A DNA stretch of 64,000 nucleotides from Bacilli bacterium. GTDB taxonomy: Bacteria; Bacillota_I; Bacilli_A; RF39; UBA660. Shown here piece after piece: positions 1 to 8,029 of the stretch. The notes beneath the pieces were generated by a model. It did no database searches. It was not told the DNA's origin and saw nothing but the letters and a program-made list of their open reading frames with translations. The position numbers and the translations under genes are program-made. Positions within the stretch are counted from its first letter, which is position 1; each line of letters begins with the position of its first letter. The stretch covers positions 1 through 64,000 of the forward strand of contig JAFRUZ010000002.1 in the NCBI GenBank assembly GCA_017438635.1. The letters run 5' to 3'.

Positions 1-9
1 CACGGGACC
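1..9 (-). tRNA. tRNA-Asp 5' end (truncated by window edge)
   Basis: The minus strand reads GGTCCCGTG, the usual 5' acceptor start of bacillar tRNA-Asp. It sits where tRNA-Asp follows Ser-fMet in classic Bacilli tRNA clusters. Only nine bases are visible, so this is inference from sequence start plus gene order. Confidence 0.45.
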
Positions 10-13
10 ACTT

Positions 14-90
<77 letters not shown>

Positions 91-103
91 ATATTATTAA
101 AAA

Positions 104-196
104 TGGCGGAGGAAAAGGGATTCGAACCCCTGCGCTGCTTTCACAACCTCCCGGTTTTCAAGACCGGTCCCTTCAACCAGACTTGGGTATTCCTCC
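104..196 (-). tRNA. tRNA-Ser (TGA)
   Basis: Acceptor GGAGGAA pairs with TTCCTCC. Discriminator G and encoded CCA follow, the anticodon is TGA, and there is the long variable arm expected of tRNA-Ser. Confidence 0.95.
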
Positions 197-209
197 GTTA
201 ATAATAAAA

Positions 210-298
210 TGGTGCCTAAGGCCGGACTTGAACCGGCACGAGGTTTAACCCTCGCAGGATTTTAAGTCCTGTGCGTCTACCTATTCCGCCACTCAGGC
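210..298 (-). tRNA. tRNA-Leu (TAA)
   Basis: Acceptor GCCTGAG pairs with CTTAGGC (one G:U). The anticodon is TAA, with a long variable arm, discriminator A and encoded CCA. Confidence 0.95.
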
Positions 299-307
299 TT
301 ATAAAAA

Positions 308-383
308 TGGTGTCCCGCTGGAGATTCGAACTCCAGACCCCTTGATTAAAAGTCAAGTGCTCTACCTACTGAGCTAGCGGGAC
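308..383 (-). tRNA. tRNA-Lys (TTT)
   Basis: A 76-base cloverleaf with acceptor GTCCCGC, anticodon TTT in loop CTTTTAA, T-loop TTCGAAT and encoded CCA. Confidence 0.95.
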
Positions 384-396
384 CTAAAACAAAAAT

Positions 397-471
397 TGGC
401 TGCCTCGGCTAGATTCGAACTAGCGCATGTCAGAGTCAAAGTCTGATGCCTTACCACTTGGCTACGAGGCA
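397..471 (-). tRNA. tRNA-Gln (TTG)
   Basis: A 75-base cloverleaf with acceptor TGCCTCG/CGAGGCA, anticodon TTG, discriminator G and encoded CCA. Confidence 0.95.
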
Positions 472-478
472 ATAAAAA

Positions 479-562
479 TGGTGGAGCGGGGTGGATTTGA
501 ACCATCGAACCCGAAGGAACAGATTTACAGTCTGCCGCGTTTGACCACTTCGCTACCGCTCC
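479..562 (-). tRNA. tRNA-Tyr (GTA)
   Basis: A class II tRNA with acceptor GGAGCGG, anticodon GTA in stem CAGA/TCTG, a long variable arm and encoded CCA. Confidence 0.95.
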
Positions 563-569
563 AAAAAAA

Positions 570-645
<76 letters not shown>

Positions 646-659
646 ACTAATATAAAAAA

Positions 660-736
660 TGGTGGGCGATGAGAGACTCGAACTCCCGACCCCTTGCTTG
701 TAAGGCAAGTGCTCTAACCAACTGAGCTAATCGCCC
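660..736 (-). tRNA. tRNA-Val (TAC), first gene of the cluster
   Basis: Acceptor GGGCGAT/ATCGCCC, anticodon TAC in loop CTTACAA, encoded CCA. It lies directly downstream of the cluster promoter. Confidence 0.95.
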
Positions 737-762
737 ATGTAATTTAATTGCTGACGTCTATA

Positions 763-791
763 AATATAATATATTATAAGGTTTTTGTCAA
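763..791 (-). promoter_or_regulatory. Promoter of the tRNA operon
   Basis: The -35 is TTGACA (786-791), a 17-base spacer, and the -10 is TATATT (763-768). Transcription would start about 20 bases before tRNA-Val. No other promoter is visible between the tRNAs, so they probably form one transcript. Confidence 0.85.
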
Positions 792-809
792 GTACAATTA
801 AATTTTTTT

Positions 810-1181
810 TCAACTTTTTATAGTATTATTAGCCTTTATATTCCCCTTTGCTTCATCAATCCATTTTGGAAGATTATCCTCTAAAATACCAAAACCACTA
901 CCTACTTCCTGAATATCTACCTTTTTTCTTGCTAAACTCTTATAATTAACATCTTTTATACTAAGTTTAACATGAAAAGACTCATCATCAACATCAATTA
1001 CTTTTACCTTTATTGTGTCTCCTAAAGAAACAAAATCATTAACATCTCTTACAAAGCCATGTGATATTTCAGAAATATGAATAAGTCCAGTATAGTAATC
1101 ATCTAAATTGACAAACACTCCATAATTCTCAATACCAGTTACAGTACCAAACACTAAGCTACCTACTTTATACTTTGACAT
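810..1181 (-). CDS. S1-domain RNA-binding protein (CvfD/YugI, general stress protein 13 type)
   Basis: This small cytoplasmic protein is nearly all one N-terminal S1 RNA-binding domain. The pattern KVGSLVFGTVTGIENYGVFV, then GLIHISEIS and LGDTIKVKVIDVD, is the five-strand OB fold of the S1 family. About 45 residues follow without a clear domain. Family members bind RNA or ribosomes and act in post-transcriptional stress control. I start at the ATG at 1181, because the only good promoter (-10 at 1201-1206) would begin transcription near 1194. That leaves the upstream in-frame TTG untranscribed, and GGAAGTGAT sits correctly before this ATG. It lies divergently from nfu. Confidence 0.85.
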   Translation of the reverse strand: MSKYKVGSLVFGTVTGIENYGVFVNLDDYYTGLIHISEISHGFVRDVNDFVSLGDTIKVKVIDVDDESFHVKLSIKDVNYKSLARKKVDIQEVGSGFGILEDNLPKWIDEAKGNIKANNTIKS

Positions 1182-1200
1182 AAGTATCACTTCCAACTAT

Positions 1201-1229
1201 ATTATACCTTATTTTAACACTTTTTTCAA
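1201..1229 (-). promoter_or_regulatory. Promoter of the S1-domain gene
   Basis: TTGAAA (1224-1229), 17 bases, TATAAT (1201-1206). It fixes the start codon of the S1-domain gene. It lies back to back with the nfu promoter. Confidence 0.8.
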
Positions 1230-1240
1230 AGTTTTTATCC

Positions 1241-1269
1241 TTTACAAAAAGGAAAACTGATTATATAAT
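1241..1269 (+). promoter_or_regulatory. Promoter of nfu
   Basis: TTTACA (1241-1246), 17 bases, TATAAT (1264-1269). The predicted start near 1276 leaves about ten leader bases carrying GGTGAT before the ATG at 1287. Confidence 0.8.
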
Positions 1270-1286
1270 TATAAATGGTGATTGAA

Positions 1287-1508
1287 ATGGAAGAAAAAGT
1301 TAAAGAAGTTCTTGATGATTTAAGACCATTTTTAATGAACGATGGTGGAAATGTAGAACTAATTAAAATCGAAGATAACATAGTTTATATAGCATTTCAA
1401 GGAGCATGTGCTGGATGTGCTCTTAGAGATATGACTCTAACCGAAGGTATTGAAAAAACTATTAAAGAAAAAGTGCCAGAAATTAAAGAAGTAAGATTAG
1501 TAAATTAG
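1287..1508 (+). CDS. nfu: NifU-like Fe-S scaffold or carrier protein (Nfu/YutI)
   Basis: A single NifU C-terminal (Nfu) domain of 73 residues that receives and hands over [4Fe-4S] clusters through a CxxC motif. The motif is visible as GACAGCALRDMTL, and the fold starts with the typical FLMNDGGNVELI. The start at 1287 is chosen because the ATG at 1275 would precede the transcription start and because GGTGAT lies just upstream of 1287. Its 3' end overlaps that of the convergent yutH-like gene by four bases. In Bacillus yutI (nfu) also neighbours yutH. Confidence 0.92.
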   Translation: MEEKVKEVLDDLRPFLMNDGGNVELIKIEDNIVYIAFQGACAGCALRDMTLTEGIEKTIKEKVPEIKEVRLVN

Positions 1509-2398
1509 CTAATCTCTTTTTTTATCCAACTAATATATGGAATATTTATATTAGTATATGCATTAAATATATGTTTTAAAACAAGTATAATATTTCTTTT
1601 ATTAACTATTTCTAACAGTTGCTTTTCATCTTCTTTATCTACAATAATATTTTCATATAAATCAAAGAAATAAGAAGGAAAAAGAAGTCTTGATATAACT
1701 AAAATAATACTTTCTCTAGACAAATTATTAAAGTATTTATCAATTAATTGAAAAGAAAAGTTCTTATTCATAGCAAATGACTTTATATATTCACCAATAT
1801 CTCTCTCTTTAAAATCAACAACAAAGTTAAGAGGATTTAAAAAATCATATAAATCCATATTAAAAAATATTCTCTTATGACAAATATACTTTTTATTATT
1901 AAAACTAACGTTATAATTAAAATAACTAATACCATTCTCCCAAATACCTATATAATAATCTATATATTTATCAATAATTGGATATTTATTTTTCATTTGA
2001 TTAAACTGATATTCTATAAAATCTATTTTTCTAGACCAAGATTCACCCCAATTAGATTTATCAAGTATTTTATATTTATTATTTACTAGAGTAGAAAAAC
2101 TAATAATATCATCATAAGTAATAATCCTGTTAATAACATTAGGAAATCTCATTAATATATAGTACTTATCTTCATACATAAATAATATTTCATTATTTTT
2201 AGTAAGAATAATAGTATAACCTATACCCCTATTTAAAACTTCTAAGTTTAAATTATATAAAAAAACAACCTCAGTAATATCACGATTATATAAATAAATG
2301 CCATAACTATTATTTAAATATTTAAAATAGTAATTATCATTTATTTTTTTTATACCTGAAACATTTATATTAAAAAAAAATAAAATAGCATTATTCAT
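1505..2398 (-). CDS. yutH: YutH-like spore coat-associated protein (CotS kinase-fold family)
   Basis: A 297-residue divergent member of the CotS/YutH family, whose members have an aminoglycoside-phosphotransferase-like fold and associate with the spore coat. Diagnostic stretches are WGESWSRKIDFIEYQ, HKRIFF, then NPLNFVVDFKERDIGEYIKS and later SRLLFPSYFFDLYEN. These correspond to the D..RDIaEyI and RLLFP..YF signatures known from Bacillus YutH. It lies next to nfu, as in Bacillus. It follows parE by 45 bases with GAGGTAAT before its ATG and may be co-transcribed. The N-terminal third is poorly conserved and unusually rich in Asn, Ile and Tyr. Confidence 0.75.
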   Translation of the reverse strand: MNNAILFFFNINVSGIKKINDNYYFKYLNNSYGIYLYNRDITEVVFLYNLNLEVLNRGIGYTIILTKNNEILFMYEDKYYILMRFPNVINRIITYDDIISFSTLVNNKYKILDKSNWGESWSRKIDFIEYQFNQMKNKYPIIDKYIDYYIGIWENGISYFNYNVSFNNKKYICHKRIFFNMDLYDFLNPLNFVVDFKERDIGEYIKSFAMNKNFSFQLIDKYFNNLSRESIILVISRLLFPSYFFDLYENIIVDKEDEKQLLEIVNKRNIILVLKHIFNAYTNINIPYISWIKKEIS

Positions 2399-2443
2399 AA
2401 TATTACCTCATTAAATAATATGAAAAACGCTATTATTTTAACC

Positions 2444-4345
2444 CTAAAATTTATAATCGTCTTCTAAAGAAAACTCTACATTCTCTTCAATCCATTCTTT
2501 TCTTGGTTCAACTTTATCTCCCATTAAAACACTAACTCTTTTTTCAGCGAGTAATGCATCATCAATATTGACTTTTATTAATGATCTAGTAAGAGGATTC
2601 ATTGTTGTTTCCCAAAGCTGATCTGAATTCATTTCTCCAAGACCCTTATAACGTTGAATTTCACATTTTTTTCCTTCAGTCATCTCTTTTAATTCATCGT
2701 TTTCATAAGCATAAGATACATCTTTACCACTTGTTACTTTATAAAGTGGTGGCATTGCTATATAAAGTTTACCTAACTCTATCAATGGTCTCATAAATCT
2801 ATAGAAGAACGTAAGTAATAATACTTGAATATGAGCACCATCATCGTCGGCATCAGTCATTATTATTACTTTATCATATTGAATATCATCAACATCAAAG
2901 TTAGAACCTACACCTGCTCCAATTGTATGAATCATTGTATTAATTTCTTCATTCTTAAATATATCTTCTTGTTTTGCTCTTTCTGTATTAAGCACTTTAC
3001 CACGAAGAGGAAGTATTGCTTGAAATTTACGATCTCTACCTTGCTTTGCAGATCCACCTGCAGAATCACCTTCGACTAAGAAAAGTTCATTCTTAGTTTT
3101 GTCTTTACCTCCCGCAGGGGTTAACTTCCCTGACAATAACTTTTCTTTAGCACCTTTACTCTTACCTTTTCTAATTTCCTCACGAGCTTTACGAGCAGCT
3201 TCACGAGCCATTTTACTTTTTAATGATTTTTCTATTACTTCAGTAGCTATTGCTTTATTCTCTTCAAGGAAGAACAAAAGTTTTTCAGTAGTTACTGCTT
3301 CTACTGCAGTACGTGCAGCAGGACTACCTAATTTAGATTTTGTTTGTCCTTCAAATTGAAGAAGATTTTCAGGTATTTTTAAAGATATTACAGCAGTAAG
3401 TCCCTCACGAACATCACTACCATCAAAACCTTTATCTTTTCCTTTAAAATATCCATTTGCTTTTCCATAATCATTAAACACTTTAGTAAGAGCTGTTTTA
3501 AACCCTACTTCATGAGTTCCACCATCTATTGTTTTCACATTGTTAACAAATGATATTATATTTTCATTATATGAATCAGTATACTGAAATGCTATATCCA
3601 TTTCTATATTGTTTTTAGAACCTGAAAAACTGTATACATTATGAAGAGGTTTCTTATTTTCATTAATCATTTCTACAAATGATAAAAGTCCATCATCATA
3701 ATGAAATTTATCATGTTTATTATCTTCAATATCTGCTATTTCAACAGTAAGTCCTTTTAAAAGAAAAGCACTTTCTTGCATTCTTTCACGAACCGTTGTA
3801 TATGAGAAATTTGCACCTTTAAACACTTCGTAATCAGGCATAAATCTAACAAGAGTACCATGTTTATTAGTAGTACCTACTTTCTTTAATGGTACTTTTA
3901 CTTTTCCACCATTTTCAAATCTTATATAGTATTCATACCCATCTCTTCTGATGGTAACTTCAAGCCATGATGAAAGTGCGTTTACTACAGAGGCTCCAAC
4001 ACCATGTAAACCACCAGAAACTTTATAACCACTTGTTTCAAATTTACCTCCTGCGTGAAGCACAGTAAAAATAACTTCCGGAGTAGTCTTTCCACTTGCA
4101 TGCATTCCTACAGGAAGTCCTCTACCTTTATCTTCTACTGAGCAAGATCCATCTTCATGTAATGTAACAGAAATATAATCACCAAAACCATTTATAACTT
4201 CATCTATTGAATTATCAACAATTTCCCATATTAGATGATGTAATCCTCTTTTATCAGTAGAACCTATATACATCCCAGGTCTTTTACGAACTGCTTCTAA
4301 ACCCTCAAGAATTTTTATACTACTTTCATCATACTTAAGTGCCAC
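2444..4345 (-). CDS. parE: DNA topoisomerase IV subunit B
   Basis: This is the ATPase subunit of topoisomerase IV, which decatenates replicated chromosomes with ParC. The GHKL ATPase is visible from EIVDNSIDE to GGLHGVGASVVNAL. The TOPRIM domain carries LVEGDSAGGSAKQGRDR and DADDDGAH. The C terminus has MGDKVEPRKEWIE, the ParE rather than GyrB form. I prefer the GTG start at 4345 (protein begins ALKYDESS, as in other ParE). A TATAAT at 4365-4370 places transcription start near 4358, after the upstream in-frame ATG at 4366, and GGAGATGAT precedes the GTG. parC is about 8 kb away rather than adjacent. Confidence 0.93.
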   Translation of the reverse strand: MALKYDESSIKILEGLEAVRKRPGMYIGSTDKRGLHHLIWEIVDNSIDEVINGFGDYISVTLHEDGSCSVEDKGRGLPVGMHASGKTTPEVIFTVLHAGGKFETSGYKVSGGLHGVGASVVNALSSWLEVTIRRDGYEYYIRFENGGKVKVPLKKVGTTNKHGTLVRFMPDYEVFKGANFSYTTVRERMQESAFLLKGLTVEIADIEDNKHDKFHYDDGLLSFVEMINENKKPLHNVYSFSGSKNNIEMDIAFQYTDSYNENIISFVNNVKTIDGGTHEVGFKTALTKVFNDYGKANGYFKGKDKGFDGSDVREGLTAVISLKIPENLLQFEGQTKSKLGSPAARTAVEAVTTEKLLFFLEENKAIATEVIEKSLKSKMAREAARKAREEIRKGKSKGAKEKLLSGKLTPAGGKDKTKNELFLVEGDSAGGSAKQGRDRKFQAILPLRGKVLNTERAKQEDIFKNEEINTMIHTIGAGVGSNFDVDDIQYDKVIIMTDADDDGAHIQVLLLTFFYRFMRPLIELGKLYIAMPPLYKVTSGKDVSYAYENDELKEMTEGKKCEIQRYKGLGEMNSDQLWETTMNPLTRSLIKVNIDDALLAEKRVSVLMGDKVEPRKEWIEENVEFSLEDDYKF

Positions 4346-4389
4346 AACTATCATCTCCATAATCATTATACCAAAAAATAAGGAAAAAC

Positions 4390-4419
4390 AAAAAAAAGAA
4401 TGTCAAACTTGACACTCTT
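4390..4419 (-). terminator. Rho-independent terminator after ddl
   Basis: On the minus strand AAGAGTGTCA and TGACATTCTT pair around a four-base loop, followed by a run of T. Confidence 0.8.
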
Positions 4420-4441
4420 AAATTAATCTAATGTAAATATT

Positions 4442-5644
4442 TTAATTCTTAGTCCCTTTAGCACCCTTCAAACCTTTTGTACCTTTGCTTCCAGAAAATC
4501 CTGCTAAAATATTACTTTCAAAACTCATAGTTTTTTTAGATTTATTCTTATATTCTTTAATAGCTATACTTATCATTTCATCAAGTAAATCTTTATACTC
4601 AACTCCAGATTCTCTCCATAGATAGAAAGATAAACTACCTGGAATAGTATTAGGTTCATTTACATAGTACTTTTCAGTCTTCTTATCTATTAAATAATCT
4701 ATTCTACAAACACCACTTAAGTTTAATAATCTAAACACTTCTTTTGAGGTGTCCTGTATTTTTTTAGTTAATTCTTTAGATATCCTAGCAGGTATTATTC
4801 TACTAGTAGAAGCCATTCCTTTACTACCAGTACCTTTAGTTTTTGCATTTGATAAATATTTATCAGAATAACTAAGTATTTCATCAAGTCCCATAACTTC
4901 TTCTAAAGGACTTACTTTTTGATTTTCATAATTACCTAATACGCTTGCATTAACTTCTACAAGATTATCAACTGCCTTTTCTATTACTATTTTATTATCG
5001 TAACTAATAGCATCATCTATTGCTTTTTCTATATCTTTTTCACTTTTTACAAATGTAATTCCTACACTACTTCCAAGTGTCGCAGGTTTAACAACTACTG
5101 GATAACCAAGACTCTTAACATTTTTTAATACTTTATTTTTATCATCTAAATATTCATTATCAAAAAACCAAATATAATCTACTATAGGAATTCCACTACT
5201 ACCCATAACTTGTTTCATAACAACTTTATCTTGTCCAAGAGCAGCTCCTAAAACATGAGGTCCAACATATGGAATACCAATTGTATCAAGAAATCCTGCA
5301 AGAGTACCATCTTCAACATTATTTCCATGAACTATAGGAAGTACTACATCTACATCTGTAATATCTTTTCTGATAAGACCAGTAGTATTTTGTAAATAAT
5401 ACTTACCTTCTTTTTTACATAATGATACTTCTTTTACACCTTTTCTATTATCTTCGAAACTTTTATATGCATCAATTTCTAACAAAGAATCTCCAGTATA
5501 TAAAACTTTATTCTTACCAATATATATTGGTATAACATCATACTTATCTTTGTTTAAATTTTGTATTGCTTGAAGTGCAGAAATTATACTTACTTCATGC
5601 TCAACTGTTTCCCCTCCAAACATAACACCTAATTTTACCTTCAT
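4442..5644 (-). CDS. ddl: D-alanine--D-alanine ligase with a Gly-X-Lys tail
   Basis: An ATP-grasp enzyme that joins two D-Ala to form the dipeptide MurF adds to the wall precursor. It has the N-terminal GGETVEHEVS loop, the ATP-binding stretch YPVVVKPATLGSSVGIT and the metal-binding end NEPNTIPGSLSFYLW. At 400 residues it is longer than usual. After the catalytic core it carries a basic tail of five consecutive G-X-K triplets (GSK GTK GLK GAK GTK) ending at the stop. The function of the tail is unknown. It follows murF by 11 bases and ends at a clear terminator, so it is last in a wall operon. Confidence 0.93.
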   Translation of the reverse strand: MKVKLGVMFGGETVEHEVSIISALQAIQNLNKDKYDVIPIYIGKNKVLYTGDSLLEIDAYKSFEDNRKGVKEVSLCKKEGKYYLQNTTGLIRKDITDVDVVLPIVHGNNVEDGTLAGFLDTIGIPYVGPHVLGAALGQDKVVMKQVMGSSGIPIVDYIWFFDNEYLDDKNKVLKNVKSLGYPVVVKPATLGSSVGITFVKSEKDIEKAIDDAISYDNKIVIEKAVDNLVEVNASVLGNYENQKVSPLEEVMGLDEILSYSDKYLSNAKTKGTGSKGMASTSRIIPARISKELTKKIQDTSKEVFRLLNLSGVCRIDYLIDKKTEKYYVNEPNTIPGSLSFYLWRESGVEYKDLLDEMISIAIKEYKNKSKKTMSFESNILAGFSGSKGTKGLKGAKGTKN

Positions 5645-5655
5645 ACAATCAACTC

Positions 5656-7248
5656 CTATTCATTAAATATATCTGGTAAATCATTTTCTAAAAGGACATA
5701 AGTTTCTTTTCCACTTAATCTATTCATAAGAGGAAATGCCTCTTTTACATCATTTAGAATATAAATATTCTTTTCATCATATTTAGATTTTTTTAATCCA
5801 TCAAGTATTGGTTTAGTTTGTTCTTCTCCAATAAGAATAACACTATCACAAACTTTTGCTATTTGTTTACCAAATTCCATATTGTATTCGTACTGTTTCT
5901 CACCAAGTTCTACCATACCTGGAGTAACAATTATTTTTTTGCCTTTCATCATTCCAAGTACAGAAACAGCCATCTCTGCTCCTACTGGATTAGAGTTATA
6001 TGCATCATCTATTATATTAATATTACCATACTTTTTTAATTCTAGTCTATGTTCAATCGGTTTAATTCTTTTTACTCCTGTTGCTATTTCCTTTAAGTCA
6101 AGTCCTAGATTATATGCCAGAGCTACTGCTTGTAAAATATTATATACATTTGCATCTCCTAAAAGAAGAGTTTCAAGTACTACACTTTTTTTACTATCTT
6201 TAAATGTTACTTTAAAACTAGTACCATCTCCAGAAAGTTTTATATCTGATGCATAAACATCCGCTTTTTTGTTTTTAAGTGATACCCATACTTTTTTACA
6301 ATTGCTCTTTATTTTATATTTTACTTGATAAGGATCATCCATATTTAATATAGCAATACCATCATCAGGTAAACTATCAATTAATTCAAATTTAGCTTTT
6401 TGTATATTCTCACGAGTCTTAAAAGTATCTAAATGTGCTGTCCCTATTATAGTAAGTATACCATACTGTGGATGAATTAAATCACATAGTTCTTTTATTT
6501 CTCCTTGTTTAAATGCTCCCATTTCTGTTATAAATACATCTGTAAATTTATCTAGTTTATTATTTACTGATATCATAAGACCATTCATGGTATTAAAACT
6601 TTTTTCTGTAGCATAAGAATTATACTTTACATTTAAAATATCATTTAGTATATTTTTAGAACTTGTCTTACCATAACTACCAGTAATAGCAATTCTTTTT
6701 AAATCAGTCATATCTTTTAATTTATTCTTTGCCATTTTTTTATAATGATTAAACACCATTTTTTCAATTGGTTTATTAATCATATTAGCAAGTAATACTA
6801 AATACCAATTCATAAAAATCATAAATCCAATTAATAAATAATAAACATTTATATAACTTTCATTATATCTAAAAATCATTGATGTTACTAATAGTAAAAA
6901 TAGTATTATTTCAGTAATATATAACCTTTTAACTCTTGCAGTAATAACAAGAGGTTTTTTACTCTGTTCATTTTCTAACTTTTTCTTATATGTGAAATAT
7001 GAAACTACATATAAAACAATGAATACAATCATAGATAGTAAACTATTCTTAATAAATTGAAGTAGTAAAAACACCAAGAATAATATATCAAAATTTAAAA
7101 ACATTTTTTTATAATTATTACTCATCCAATTAATATATCTACCATCGTCATTATAATAATTTTGTTGTAACATATGATATGCTTTTTTACTCTTGAACAA
7201 TAAATAGAAAAAAGAAATTAAAACTGAAACTACAAACAATATTTTCAT
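5656..7248 (-). CDS. murF: MurF-type ligase with N-terminal membrane domain
   Basis: A Mur ligase that most likely adds D-Ala-D-Ala to the UDP-MurNAc-tripeptide. The ATP loop is GSYGKTSSKN, followed by MurF-like TEMGAFKQGEI and GTAHLDTF, then DDAYNSNPVGAEMAV in the central domain. The unusual part is the first 165 or so residues, which contain four or five hydrophobic segments and would anchor the enzyme in the membrane. Ordinary MurF lacks this. Its ATG overlaps the stop of the upstream hydrolase (TAATG), and ddl, which makes its substrate, is next. A related D-glutamate-side ligase cannot be excluded, but the ddl context supports MurF. Confidence 0.8.
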   Translation of the reverse strand: MKILFVVSVLISFFYLLFKSKKAYHMLQQNYYNDDGRYINWMSNNYKKMFLNFDILFLVFLLLQFIKNSLLSMIVFIVLYVVSYFTYKKKLENEQSKKPLVITARVKRLYITEIILFLLLVTSMIFRYNESYINVYYLLIGFMIFMNWYLVLLANMINKPIEKMVFNHYKKMAKNKLKDMTDLKRIAITGSYGKTSSKNILNDILNVKYNSYATEKSFNTMNGLMISVNNKLDKFTDVFITEMGAFKQGEIKELCDLIHPQYGILTIIGTAHLDTFKTRENIQKAKFELIDSLPDDGIAILNMDDPYQVKYKIKSNCKKVWVSLKNKKADVYASDIKLSGDGTSFKVTFKDSKKSVVLETLLLGDANVYNILQAVALAYNLGLDLKEIATGVKRIKPIEHRLELKKYGNINIIDDAYNSNPVGAEMAVSVLGMMKGKKIIVTPGMVELGEKQYEYNMEFGKQIAKVCDSVILIGEEQTKPILDGLKKSKYDEKNIYILNDVKEAFPLMNRLSGKETYVLLENDLPDIFNE

Positions 7249-7976
7249 TATTTATCACTTCCTATAAAACTATCTAAAACACTAATAGTTTGGCTTAGTC
7301 TTTCTAAATATGCGTAATGAGTACAAGAATCATAAGTTACTAATCCACAATTAGGTATTAATTTTTCTAATTTTAAAGCATCTTCATAATCAACTGCTTC
7401 ATCATTAGTACCCCAAATAAGTAATGTTGGACATTTAATCTTTTTAACTTCAGCTTTTAAATCTAAATTAACATGTTTAACTAGTATATTTCTCATCATA
7501 TCAGAAGCATTTCTATAATCTGTACTTCCCATATGTTTTTTAGCAAAGTTAGCAAATGGAGTCTTTTTTAATAGTTTAAATACTTTCATTTTAAAAGTAG
7601 GTTTTGATATTTTTTTCTCATAAGGACTAGCAAGTAATACAAGTTTATTTACTCTATATTTTAAAGCATAACAAATAGAAATCTTACCTCCAAAAGAATG
7701 GCCTATTAAAATAGGATTATTAAGCTTTAAATCTTTTACAAAAGCATTCACCATATCAGCATAATCATATAAAGTCCATGCTTCTTTTGGTTCAGAAGAT
7801 GATCCAAATCCTGGTAAATCAATTACTAAAACATTATATTTATCCGTAAATGGTTTAGCAATTGGCATCATCATCTCTATATTTTGTCCCCATCCATGTA
7901 AATATATTAAACTTGTTTTTGATTTGTTATCATAAAAAACATAATTTATACTAGTATCTTTATATATTTTTTCCAT
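7248..7976 (-). CDS. Alpha/beta hydrolase
   Basis: A 242-residue alpha/beta-hydrolase. The oxyanion region is YLHGWGQN, the nucleophile elbow is GHSFGG (Ser), the acid is probably in WGTNDEAVDY, and the catalytic His is in CTHYAYLE. It has no signal peptide, so it is cytoplasmic. The substrate cannot be told from sequence. Being the first gene before murF and ddl, with a one-base overlap, suggests a link to wall metabolism, but that is only context. An extended -10 promoter lies just upstream and GGTGAG serves as ribosome-binding site. Confidence 0.8.
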   Translation of the reverse strand: MEKIYKDTSINYVFYDNKSKTSLIYLHGWGQNIEMMMPIAKPFTDKYNVLVIDLPGFGSSSEPKEAWTLYDYADMVNAFVKDLKLNNPILIGHSFGGKISICYALKYRVNKLVLLASPYEKKISKPTFKMKVFKLLKKTPFANFAKKHMGSTDYRNASDMMRNILVKHVNLDLKAEVKKIKCPTLLIWGTNDEAVDYEDALKLEKLIPNCGLVTYDSCTHYAYLERLSQTISVLDSFIGSDK

Positions 7977-7992
7977 CTACTCACCTACTTAA

Positions 7993-8001
7993 ATTATATC
8001 A
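7993..8001 (-). promoter_or_regulatory. Extended -10 promoter, hydrolase-murF-ddl operon
   Basis: TGATATAAT on the minus strand (TGn plus TATAAT) lies about 20 bases before the start codon. No good -35 is seen. The same TGTGATATAAT occurs before other genes in this window. Confidence 0.55.
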
Positions 8002-8029
8002 CAAAAGGATGTATTTAGAATTCTTTAAA

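Noticed and set aside
5882-6256. Plus-strand 124-codon frame inside murF
   Set aside because: Fully inside a well-supported gene, with no ribosome-binding site or promoter.
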